DNA of 5,441 nt. Source: an uncultured Porphyromonadaceae bacterium. GTDB taxonomy: Bacteria; Bacteroidota; Bacteroidia; Bacteroidales; Muribaculaceae. Under the pieces are notes generated by a model. It saw nothing but the letters and a program-made list of their open reading frames with translations. It was not told where the DNA came from and made no database searches. Of this stretch, positions 1 through 5,441 are shown in pieces. The stretch is taken from contig CAJJOO010000122.1 of NCBI GenBank assembly GCA_905193395.1, positions 1 to 5,441 on the forward strand, written 5' to 3'. The position numbers were made by a program, and so were the translations under genes. Every line of letters begins with the position of its first letter. The first letter of the stretch is position 1.

Positions 1-1
1 G

Positions 2-1189
2 ACCCAGGTGTTCCCGCTGCCGGGCAGCATTTTCGTCCACAACCGTCTGACACACTCCATCGAGGTATCGTGCGTGGGCAAGTCGATGGCCGATGAACTG
101 GCCGTAGCGCTGCGCGAGCGGCATCCGGAATGTAGCGAGGTTTTCTCGCACCTGGGCGACATTGTGGCGGCGGCCTGTCTGGCCCACGACCTGGGCAATC
201 CGCCATTCGGCCATTCGGGCGAGAAGGCCATCTCGACCTTTTTCAGCGAGGGCCTGGGCCAGGATTTGCGGGCAACGCTCGACGAGGCGCAGTGGAACGA
301 CCTGACACACTTCGAGGGCAACGCCAATGCCTTCCGCGTGCTGACGCACCAGTTCCGCGGACGCCGCCGCGGAGGTTTCGCCATGACCTACTCCACCCTG
401 GCATCCATCGTGAAATATCCCTATGAAAGCATGCTTGCCAACCAGAAAGGCAAATTCGGCTTCTTCTCGTCAGAGGCCGACGATTTCTGCCGGGTGGCCG
501 ACGCATTGGGCATGCTGCGCGACAACGAGGCCGGCGGCCTGCGCTACGCCCGCCATCCATTGGTATATATAGTTGAGGCGGCCGACGACATCTGCTACGA
601 GGTGATGGATATCGAGGACGCCCACAAACTGAAAATCCTCACCACCCACGAGGTAATCGAAGCCTTCCTGGCCTATTTCCCCGACGGACGGCGCCGCGAG
701 ATGGAGGATGTGATGCGGCATGTCTCGGACCCGAACGAGAAAATCGCCTACCTGCGTTCGTGCGTCGTGGGCATACTGGTGAAACGTTGCGCCGAGGCCT
801 TCCTGGACTGCGAAGACCGGATTCTTGAAGGCCGGATGACGGGCTGCCTGCTGGACCATATTCCGGAACTGGAACGCAACGGCTATGCCCGCTGCAACGA
901 CATTTCATACGCCAAAATCTACAATTCCGGCGATGTGGTGGACATCGAACTTGCCGGTAACCGGATTATCACCTTCCTGCTCGAAAAGATGATACATGCC
1001 GTGATTCACCCCGAACTGAACTATTCGCGACTGCTGCTGGCCAAGTTCCCCGACCAATATGATACATCGGCGCCGACACTCTTCGGCCGCGTGCAGGCCG
1101 TGCTGGACCACGTCAGCGCCATGACCGACGTCTATGCACTCGACCTGTACCGCAAATTGAACGGCATCCAACTGAGGATAGAGAACTGA
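2..1189 (+). CDS. dgt: dGTP triphosphohydrolase-like HD-domain protein, 5' partial
   Basis: The frame is open from the window edge, so the N-terminus (roughly 50-60 residues by family length) is missing. The GTG at 8-10 is an internal Val in the motif TQVFPLP, not a start. Counting from base 2, the HD metal ligands are visible: His18 in RLTHS, His62-Asp63 in AHDLGNPPFGHSGE, and the late Asp in EAADDICYEVMD (about 192-203). The family motif FEGNANAFR (about 104-112) and a KYPYE stretch near 138 also match. Enzymes of this family hydrolyse dGTP (sometimes other dNTPs) to the deoxynucleoside and triphosphate in the cytoplasm, which affects the dNTP pool. No frameshift or lost metal ligand is seen in the visible part. 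It ends TGA and converges on the Sel1 gene. Family assignment is firm; substrate preference (dGTP versus general dNTPase) cannot be read from sequence alone. Confidence 0.95.
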   Translation, partial: TQVFPLPGSIFVHNRLTHSIEVSCVGKSMADELAVALRERHPECSEVFSHLGDIVAAACLAHDLGNPPFGHSGEKAISTFFSEGLGQDLRATLDEAQWNDLTHFEGNANAFRVLTHQFRGRRRGGFAMTYSTLASIVKYPYESMLANQKGKFGFFSSEADDFCRVADALGMLRDNEAGGLRYARHPLVYIVEAADDICYEVMDIEDAHKLKILTTHEVIEAFLAYFPDGRRREMEDVMRHVSDPNEKIAYLRSCVVGILVKRCAEAFLDCEDRILEGRMTGCLLDHIPELERNGYARCNDISYAKIYNSGDVVDIELAGNRIITFLLEKMIHAVIHPELNYSRLLLAKFPDQYDTSAPTLFGRVQAVLDHVSAMTDVYALDLYRKLNGIQLRIEN

Positions 1190-1215
1190 GAACTCCGATA
1201 ACTGCCAAAATGGGT

Positions 1216-1245
1216 GTACCGTCGTGCCCGGAGGCGCGGCGGTAC
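1216..1245 (+). terminator. Strong hairpin between convergent genes, possible terminator
   Basis: A 13-pair stem (1216-1228 with 1233-1245) encloses a 4-base loop, 27 bases after the dgt stop. Read as plus-strand RNA every position pairs, two of them as G-U wobbles (1222/1239 and 1225/1236). Read as minus-strand RNA these become A-C mismatches, but the loop becomes C(UCCG)G, a member of the stable UNCG tetraloop class. No U-run follows on the plus strand; on the minus strand only ACCCATTTT follows. Its place between convergent 3' ends suggests termination or 3'-end protection, mainly for the plus-strand dgt transcript and perhaps for both. Confidence 0.5.
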
Positions 1246-1276
1246 GGGGAAAGAGAGAGGAGAACGAGGGGAGAAC

Positions 1277-2818
1277 TTACTTAGAATCAGTCGGTATCTT
1301 TACCAGCGAGATGAAGTCGGTGATTGCTGCCGGATATTTGCGGGCTTCGACCTTTCGTGCCATCGAGGGATTGTCGGGAGTGCCTTCGCCCTCGTTGAGG
1401 CAGGTGATATAGCGGTTTGCGGCATCGCCAGTCATGTATCCGGCCTCGAAGGCGCGGCGGTACCAACGGACGGCTTCAATCGTGTCGCGGCCACCATGGA
1501 GGCCTTCGTAATAATAGTTGCCCAGGGCCACGAACGCGGGAGCGAAGTTGTCGGCGGCGGCCAGATTGTAATATTCAAGGGCCTTGGCACTGTCTGGTTC
1601 CACGCCTTCGGCACCGCGCTCGTAGATACCACCCAGGATTACGCGGGCATAATTGTCTTTTTCAGCGGCCTTGGTGAGCGTCTTCACTGCCTTGCGCACA
1701 TCGTGCTTGTCGTAGGCGGGATTGAGGAGCATCTGCGCTTCAAGAACGTCGGAGATTGCGCCGCCGGCCTTGCCGATGGCCTTGATTTCCTTGCGGGCAT
1801 CCTTGAATTTGCCGTCGCGTATCATGGCGAGTGCCATTGCATAGTGGCCGAAGGGTGTGGAGAGAATGTTGGTGGTGTCGGAGGCAGTGAACAGAGCCTG
1901 CATCTGGGGCACGAACGAACGGCGGTCTTTCAGCCAGGAGAACAGGAACGAGGCTTCGACAAATTCGTTGCGCGAGGCCTGCATGAGGCTGTAATCGTAG
2001 ATGGCACGGGGCAGGCCATGATAGGCGGCGGTTCGGAGCCAGCGGTCGGCCTGCGGAGCCGATGCTGCCACGCCGCGGCCTTCGCGATAGAGTTTCGAAG
2101 CATAATACTCAGCATTGCCCATTCCGCTTTCGGCAGCCTTGAGGATATAGACGAAGCCCATAGTTGGGTCGGCGTTCACGCCGAGACCCTCGCACAGCAG
2201 ACGACCATAGTAATATGTCGATGTCAGTTCGCCGGCCAGAGCGCCTTTCTTGAACCACGCGACGGAATTCTTATAGTCCTTGGCGTTGAGATAGGCCAGA
2301 CCGGCATCGCGCATGGCGTTGACGTCGCCGCGGGCGGCGAGCACGGCATAATAGTGGGCAGCAAGGGCATAGTCGGTCTTGCAGCCGATTCCCTCGGTGA
2401 GGAAGTATCCCATTGCGGCGCAGTCGAAGGCGCTGCCGCGGTCGGCGTTGGCACGGATGGCTTCAAACAAACCGGGGTTGCCGGCACGCAGCGACTTGGT
2501 GTAAAGGCCCATAGCCTTGACCGAGTCGGCTTCGACGCCGTTGCCGTACTGGTAGCAAAGGCCCAGGTTGCCGATTGCGGCGACATCGCCGTCCTTGGCG
2601 GCACGGGCAAAGAAGCGGGCGGCGAGGGTATAGTCCTTTTCTCCGGTGTAGTACCACATGCCCAGGGTGTTGATGGCGGCGGGGTCGCCGGCTTCGGCAC
2701 GAGCGGCCACGGCTACGACGCTGTCGCGGGGCACGGTCATCTCGGGCGCTGTACGCGCGGCGGCTGCGAAGGGAGAGAGGAGAACGAGTGCTGTCAGAAG
2801 GCCGTTGATGTATTTCAT
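1277..2818 (-). CDS. Exported Sel1-repeat (TPR-like) protein
   Basis: The 513-residue product begins with a classic signal peptide: MKYINGLLTALVLLSPFAAAA, with likely cleavage after Ala20 or Ala21. There is no lipobox Cys, so it is probably periplasmic or secreted. The rest is Sel1-like repeats of about 36 residues with the usual A-x-x-x-L-G-x-x-Y-x-x-G and A-x-x-Y/W-x-x-x-A-A pattern. Clear units lie near 44-75, 76-112, 128-163, 164-193, 194-229, 230-266, 386-422 and 423-459. Residues about 267-385 are helical-looking but depart from the consensus. Sel1 repeats form superhelical scaffolds for protein-protein contacts; no catalytic domain is seen. It is the last gene of the minus-strand cluster, 63 bases after the acidic protein gene, and converges on dgt. 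The ATG at 2818 is fixed by the signal peptide; the leader is A-rich without a Shine-Dalgarno. The binding partner is unknown. Confidence 0.9.
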   Translation of the reverse strand: MKYINGLLTALVLLSPFAAAARTAPEMTVPRDSVVAVAARAEAGDPAAINTLGMWYYTGEKDYTLAARFFARAAKDGDVAAIGNLGLCYQYGNGVEADSVKAMGLYTKSLRAGNPGLFEAIRANADRGSAFDCAAMGYFLTEGIGCKTDYALAAHYYAVLAARGDVNAMRDAGLAYLNAKDYKNSVAWFKKGALAGELTSTYYYGRLLCEGLGVNADPTMGFVYILKAAESGMGNAEYYASKLYREGRGVAASAPQADRWLRTAAYHGLPRAIYDYSLMQASRNEFVEASFLFSWLKDRRSFVPQMQALFTASDTTNILSTPFGHYAMALAMIRDGKFKDARKEIKAIGKAGGAISDVLEAQMLLNPAYDKHDVRKAVKTLTKAAEKDNYARVILGGIYERGAEGVEPDSAKALEYYNLAAADNFAPAFVALGNYYYEGLHGGRDTIEAVRWYRRAFEAGYMTGDAANRYITCLNEGEGTPDNPSMARKVEARKYPAAITDFISLVKIPTDSK

Positions 2819-2881
2819 AGCAGTTATTTTTAGGTTGGATGGTAAAACAGTTTGCGGAGAGAGGCGGGAGATTATCAGGGT
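2819..2881 (-). other. 63-base gap before the Sel1 gene, no clear promoter
   Basis: On the minus strand this gap holds a pyrimidine-rich stretch (about 2851-2868) and then an A-rich leader just before the start codon. I find no TAnnTTTG element and no convincing terminator stem, so read-through from the upstream acidic-protein gene is the simpler reading. A weak independent promoter cannot be excluded. Confidence 0.35.
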
Positions 2882-3610
2882 TCAGAGGTCCATAGGGTCG
2901 TCGAGAATATAGCCGGTGTCGCCATAATCGATGTCCTCACCGCTGAGGTCTCCGGTGGGCATTTCATCGTTTTCCTCAATGATGATTTCTTCGGGATCGA
3001 TATCGTCGGGGTCGTCGATAATGATGTCGTCGATGTCTTCGATTTCAATGTAATCGTCATCGTCATTCTCCTCAACGGTTTCCTCTTCGACGGCTTCCTC
3101 GTCGTTGCCGGCAGGCTTTTCGCCCAGTTCGGGAGCAAATTCCTCGCTGTCGTCACCGAGATTTTCCTCAGGTTCGTCTTCGGATTCTTCGGCGGGAACC
3201 TCGTCCTGCGGCTCATCGGCGGGTTCATCCACCGGCACGTCCCCTATTTCGGACGAGGTAGTGTTCCGGTCGGAGGGAACGACGTTGATTTCGTGGGTCT
3301 GAGCGACATGCCGGGTCGGAGCAGGAGCGGCTGCGCGGGCCAGGACAGTTTCGCTATCCTCGATTTCATAGTCGACGCCGGCGGGTTCATCATCGGCCGG
3401 GGCATCGGTGCCGAGGCTTTGGGCTGCGGCAACGACTCCGCTGCCGCCCAATGCTATCGCGCCGGCTGCCATAGCGCCGCGCATCATTGCTTTTTTATCG
3501 ACCGTCGATTCCGCGTCGTCGGTTTGCTCGGGCTTTTCGGTTTTCTCTGGCTTGAGCGTCTTATTGAGCCTTGCATTATTTTTGAGGTCTTCGGGTTTCA
3601 GGGTATCCAT
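2882..3610 (-). CDS. Highly acidic protein with Ala/Gly-rich putative membrane segment
   Basis: The start chosen is the ATG at 3610 (product MDTLKPED..., 242 residues). The open frame runs to 3697, but that would overlap the FHA gene by 74 bases with an unlikely N-terminus. Layout: Lys-rich, Pro-containing N-terminus (1-41); a weakly hydrophobic Ala/Gly stretch (about 45-68, after KKAMMR) that could span the membrane with positive charges inside; a short segment with YEIEDSETVLA (81-91); then a Pro/Glu/Asp tail. In residues 127-217, 47 of 91 are Asp or Glu, ending in alternating Ile/Asp/Glu runs. The C-terminus is DTGYILDDPMDL. It follows the FHA gene by 13 bases. Two motifs and the overall order match the 292-residue protein at the head of the cluster, which suggests a related or paired function. 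No known domain is recognised. If the segment is not a membrane anchor, it could be a soluble disordered polyanion. Confidence 0.85.
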   Translation of the reverse strand: MDTLKPEDLKNNARLNKTLKPEKTEKPEQTDDAESTVDKKAMMRGAMAAGAIALGGSGVVAAAQSLGTDAPADDEPAGVDYEIEDSETVLARAAAPAPTRHVAQTHEINVVPSDRNTTSSEIGDVPVDEPADEPQDEVPAEESEDEPEENLGDDSEEFAPELGEKPAGNDEEAVEEETVEENDDDDYIEIEDIDDIIIDDPDDIDPEEIIIEENDEMPTGDLSGEDIDYGDTGYILDDPMDL

Positions 3611-3623
3611 TGTGAGGAGTGAT

Positions 3624-4310
3624 TTATTTATCAATGAATTGCATGTTGGTTTCGCCCATTTTGATACGGTCGCCGAAGCGAATCTGGATAGCGTCACCGG
3701 AAAGGAGCGGGCGGCCGTTGATATAGATGGGATTGCGTGTTTTCTGCACGCGGAAGATGTAGATAGTGCCTTCGGGCGAGGGCATGGCCTCTATTTCGGC
3801 CGAGCGGCGCGAGATTGAGGAATCACCGGTGATTGAGATTGCGCTGGGCGTTTCGGCATCCTTGCGGCCGATTGACCACGAGCCGTAGCCGTTGAGGGTG
3901 AAATCCTTTTCGCCGGCCGGGAGAAGGAAGCGGTGCATCGAGACCCGCAGTACGGCCGAAGCGGGACTCTGGGGCGTCACCGTGCCGAAATCGTTGTATT
4001 GCTTGACGATTGTACCCTGATAGGGTTGCTTGCGGGGAGCGGCGGCCTGCTGCTGGGCCAGGGGATTGAGACCCGCCCCGGGGGCGGCGACTGCCTGATG
4101 CGCCACACCGACATTGATACCTCCGGCGGGGGCTGCGGGAGCGGTCGCAGGCGCAGCCTCGGGCCTGGGCGCCGGGATATTGATCTTGAACTGGCGGCCG
4201 CAGGCAGGGCAGGTGAAAGGTACCGTGGCGGCGCGTCCCGGATGCTTGACCCGGTAGACCTTGCCACAGGCCTTGTTGGGACAACCGAATTTTATGAAAT
4301 TGTCGGCCAT
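3624..4310 (-). CDS. Zinc-ribbon plus FHA-domain protein
   Basis: This 228-residue product has no signal peptide and should be cytoplasmic. The N-terminus is a zinc ribbon with C10-x4-C15 and C34-x2-C37 (cores CPNKAC and CPACGRQF), like MJ0042-type fingers. Residues about 46-118 form an Ala/Pro/Gln-rich flexible linker. The C-terminal domain (about 120-228) is an FHA fold: WSIGRK (Gly148-Arg149), SSISRRSAEIE (164-174), NPIYINGRPL (Asn198-Gly199) and FGDRIKMGE. FHA domains bind phosphothreonine peptides; the Arg, Ser167 and Asn that usually contact phosphate or backbone are present, but the usual His of S-R-R-H-A is Ser170. The start ATG at 4310 lies 4 bases after the stop of the upstream acidic-protein gene, implying translational coupling. 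It may bind phosphorylated threonines on a neighbouring or distant partner; no kinase is visible here. Confidence 0.9.
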   Translation of the reverse strand: MADNFIKFGCPNKACGKVYRVKHPGRAATVPFTCPACGRQFKINIPAPRPEAAPATAPAAPAGGINVGVAHQAVAAPGAGLNPLAQQQAAAPRKQPYQGTIVKQYNDFGTVTPQSPASAVLRVSMHRFLLPAGEKDFTLNGYGSWSIGRKDAETPSAISITGDSSISRRSAEIEAMPSPEGTIYIFRVQKTRNPIYINGRPLLSGDAIQIRFGDRIKMGETNMQFIDK

Positions 4311-4314
4311 GGCG

Positions 4315-5193
4315 TCATGCGAAGTCTTCGGAGTCGATAATATCGTCGACGGGATCGTCCTCGATCATGGGGTCCTCGTCTTCGTCGTAGGCAATATAAC
4401 CCTGCTCGACGTCGTATTCGGCATCGCCCACGGTAAGGAAAGTCTCGCTGTCCTGGATGGTATATGTGACTCCGCTGTCCTCCTTGAGGATATCGAACAC
4501 GCCGTCGCCGTCGAGGTCCACCATCACGCCGGTATTGCCTTCGCTGTCGACATAGGTGGCTTCGGTGGTCTCGTTGCCGTCAATGTCGTAGACCGTATCA
4601 ACCTGGCTGAAAGAGAAGGGCTGGTCGCCGTCGTAATCCTCGGGGTCGACTTCCTCGACCGCGATGATGGCCTCGGCTATGTCGTCGGGATTCTCCTCGA
4701 CCTCGACCTGAGGATTGACTACGGGGTCCTGAGGTTGCTCGACGGGCTGCTCCACGGGCTGTTCAACCGGGGGCTGCTCCACGGGCTGCTGCTGGTGAAC
4801 GGGCTGCTCGACCGGGGGCTGCTCAACGGGTTGCTGCTGGTGAACGGGCTGCTCGACCGGAGGCTGCTCCACAGTGTGGTGGCCGGTGGTGTGGCCAACG
4901 TGCGAAACGCCCTGTACGGCTGCGCCTGTGCCGGTACCGGTTGTGGCACCCGTGGCAGCGGCCGTGCTTCCCGTGACGGTTTCCCCGGGATTTTCCGTAA
5001 CTGTCATTTCATCCTCGGCCTGAACAACCTCCTCGTCGGGCGAGTCGGCGAAAGCATAATATCCGGCGGCGCCGGCGGCGGCACCTGCAACTCCGGTGGC
5101 CGCGGCGGCCACACCGGCTGCGTTAGACTTCTTGGATTTGTCGGGGGCGGGGGTCTGGGCACCCAGCGGCATTGTTCCTTCGCTTGTGTTCAT
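4315..5193 (-). CDS. Acidic VEQP-repeat protein with putative membrane segment and Ca-loop-like motif
   Basis: This is the first gene of the cluster, 292 residues, with the ATG at 5193 preceded by an A-rich leader typical of the phylum. Layout: polar N-terminus with DKSKKS (18-23); Ala/Gly-rich stretch (about 25-48, ending AGYYAFA), a weak membrane-span candidate; Thr/Gly-rich region (63-90); His-containing bridge; proline-rich tandem repeat (108-154); then an acidic C-terminal domain. The latter has DIDGN, DSEGN and DLDGDGVFD (226-234), the last fitting the D-x-D-x-D-G-x-x-D calcium loop. YTIQDSETFL (244-253) and GYIAYDEDEDPM (265-276) echo the second acidic protein encoded downstream. No known family is recognised. 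The repeat and proline content suggest an extended stalk between an anchor and a small folded or calcium-binding end. Location (inner-membrane anchored, tail outside) is an inference. Confidence 0.87.
   Translation of the reverse strand: MNTSEGTMPLGAQTPAPDKSKKSNAAGVAAAATGVAGAAAGAAGYYAFADSPDEEVVQAEDEMTVTENPGETVTGSTAAATGATTGTGTGAAVQGVSHVGHTTGHHTVEQPPVEQPVHQQQPVEQPPVEQPVHQQQPVEQPPVEQPVEQPVEQPQDPVVNPQVEVEENPDDIAEAIIAVEEVDPEDYDGDQPFSFSQVDTVYDIDGNETTEATYVDSEGNTGVMVDLDGDGVFDILKEDSGVTYTIQDSETFLTVGDAEYDVEQGYIAYDEDEDPMIEDDPVDDIIDSEDFA
4732..4872 (-). repeat. Tandem 45-base repeat encoding VEQPPVEQPVHQQQP
   Basis: Two full 45-base units (4828-4872 and 4783-4827) differ at only three positions. They are followed by a partial unit that decays into VEQP repeats down to 4732 (residues 108-154). 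The unit is a multiple of three, so copy-number change would lengthen or shorten the proline-rich stalk without breaking the frame. The near-identity at DNA level points to recent duplication or ongoing slippage. Confidence 0.9.
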
Positions 5194-5240
5194 AGTTGTA
5201 TGGTTTTGTTGTTATAAGTTTTCTGAGTTTGATTACATTG
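5194..5240 (-). other. AT-rich 5' leader of the cluster
   Basis: The 47 bases between the promoter -7 element and the first start codon are sharply richer in A and T than the flanking coding DNA. They contain several A-rich runs and no Shine-Dalgarno. This matches the A-rich, unstructured leaders that Bacteroidota use for initiation. No riboswitch-like structure is seen. Confidence 0.5.
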
Positions 5241-5273
5241 CAAATTTAAGGCTTCGTCAGCACCTCCTGCAAA
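5241..5273 (-). promoter_or_regulatory. Bacteroidota-type sigma-ABfr promoter for the FHA cluster
   Basis: On the minus strand TTTG (5273-5270) is followed by a 21-base spacer and TAAATTTG (5248-5241), an exact match to the -7 consensus TAnnTTTG with a -33 TTTG at acceptable spacing. Transcription would begin a few bases downstream, near 5236, giving a leader of about 40 bases before the ATG at 5193. The -33 element lies inside the possible small ORF and the -7 element overlaps its stop codon. Confidence 0.7.
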
Positions 5274-5326
5274 TTCTGCGGACGGTCTTTGACGAAGCCT
5301 TTGGTTTTTTTGACGAAAGCGGCCAT
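5246..5326 (-). CDS. Possible 26-residue small protein
   Basis: ATG at 5326 to TAA at 5248-5246. The peptide begins MAAFVKKT, contains a short internal duplication (FVKKTKGFVKD) and ends in VLTKP; it is basic and could form an amphipathic helix. Seventeen of the 25 codons after the ATG end in G or C, like the real genes here, and the composition turns AT-rich right after the TAA. It starts 27 bases after the stop of the preceding partial gene and in the same frame, so it could be a coupled small gene, or the in-frame remnant of a longer C-terminus of that gene. A run of seven A's (5311-5305) sits in it. No family is recognised; a chance ORF remains possible because it is so short. Confidence 0.4.
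   Translation of the reverse strand: MAAFVKKTKGFVKDRPQNLQEVLTKP
5248..5301. repeat. 12-base perfect inverted repeat around the promoter
   Basis: AAGGCTTCGTCA (5248-5259) is the exact reverse complement of 5290-5301; the arms are separated by 30 bases. The promoter-proximal arm ends in the -7 element, and the -33 TTTG sits in the loop. The arms also encode parts of the possible small protein (KGFVK and LTKP). It could be a regulator-binding dyad, an RNA hairpin, or a coincidence of local duplication; TTCGTCA also recurs nearby at 5312-5318. Confidence 0.6.
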
Positions 5327-5353
5327 TTGGCTGACCAACTTCCGGAGCGGGAA

Positions 5354-5441
5354 TCATTCCTCGGCGGCGGGTGCCTCCGGATAGCGGATTACCTCTACAT
5401 CGTGCATGCTGCGCGGAGCGATGAGGATGGGATGCTGCACA
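5354..5441 (-). CDS. C-terminal tail of an unidentified protein, partial
   Basis: The last 28 codons of a minus-strand gene are visible, ending TGA (5356-5354). The end reads HDVEVIRYPEAPAAEE and contains HPILIAPRSM upstream. Third positions are mostly G or C, as in the other genes, which supports real coding. The bulk of the gene lies outside the window and I do not recognise the tail. It is transcribed in the same direction as the FHA cluster, but an apparent promoter lies between them, so membership of the same operon is uncertain. Confidence 0.6.
   Translation of the reverse strand, partial: VQHPILIAPRSMHDVEVIRYPEAPAAEE

Noticed and set aside
1214..2833. 539-codon open frame on the plus strand opposite the Sel1 gene
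   Set aside because: It mirrors the Sel1 gene codon for codon, and high G/C at third positions keeps the antisense frame open. The minus-strand product has a signal peptide and clear repeats; the plus-strand product has neither.
2852..3622. 256-codon plus-strand open frame opposite the polyacidic gene
   Set aside because: Its Val/Ile/Phe-rich product is the antisense image of Asp/Glu codons (GAC/GAT/GAA read backwards). It has no domain, and the minus strand gives a coherent protein in tight operon spacing.
3608..3697. Upstream start for the polyacidic protein at 3697
   Set aside because: It would overlap the FHA coding region by 74 bases and add an N-terminus that is simply FHA-gene sequence in another frame; the ATG at 3610 gives a clean 13-base gap.
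4732..4872. CRISPR-like array
   Set aside because: The repeats are directly adjacent without unique spacers and are in frame inside a coding region, so they are a protein tandem repeat.
4261..5217. 318-codon plus-strand open frame with LLNGLL-type repeats
   Set aside because: The repeats are the reverse complement of the VEQP repeat, and the frame crosses the FHA start and the promoter-side leader. It is an antisense shadow.
5248..5311. Plus-strand rho-independent terminator (12-base stem plus T-run)
   Set aside because: The loop is 30 bases, the T-run is interrupted by GG, and no plus-strand gene lies upstream that would use it.
5354..5356. TGA as a selenocysteine codon
   Set aside because: No SECIS-like hairpin is evident immediately downstream, and the residue context (EE before, FPL after) does not resemble a selenoprotein active site.

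Overview
The window looks like chromosomal DNA from a member of the Bacteroidota, most likely a GC-rich gut Bacteroidales (a Muribaculaceae- or Alistipes-type genome would fit). The clues are a well-matched Bacteroidota promoter (TTTG, 21-base spacer, TAAATTTG) before the minus-strand cluster, the absence of Shine-Dalgarno sequences before most starts, and strong G/C preference at third codon positions. The genus-level guess is weak.

Layout. The left end (2-1189, plus strand) carries the C-terminal part, about 395 residues, of a dGTP triphosphohydrolase-type HD enzyme. It converges on a four-gene minus-strand cluster; the 87-base gap between them holds a strong hairpin (1216-1245). In transcription order (right to left) the cluster is: a 292-residue acidic protein with an Ala/Gly-rich putative membrane segment, VEQP tandem repeats and a calcium-loop-like motif (5193-4315); four bases later a 228-residue protein with a zinc ribbon and an FHA domain (4310-3624); 13 bases later a 242-residue, extremely acidic protein of similar layout (3610-2882); and, after 63 bases, a 513-residue exported Sel1-repeat protein (2818-1277). 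The right end (5354-5441, minus) is the C-terminal tail of an unidentified gene, followed in the same reading frame by a possible 26-residue small protein (5326-5246).

How the parts may work together. The FHA protein is cytoplasmic and is the only recognisable signalling domain; FHA domains usually read phosphothreonine. It lies between two acidic proteins that share layout (basic N-terminus, Ala/Gly-rich segment, acidic tail) and two short motifs (Y-x-I-x-D-S-E-T-x-L and a C-terminal G-Y-I...D-P-M). The last gene encodes an envelope repeat protein of a type that usually scaffolds protein complexes. Tight spacing argues for one operon. A cytoplasm-to-envelope assembly or signalling module is a reasonable inference, but no kinase, phosphatase or enzyme is visible in the window and I cannot name a described system it matches.
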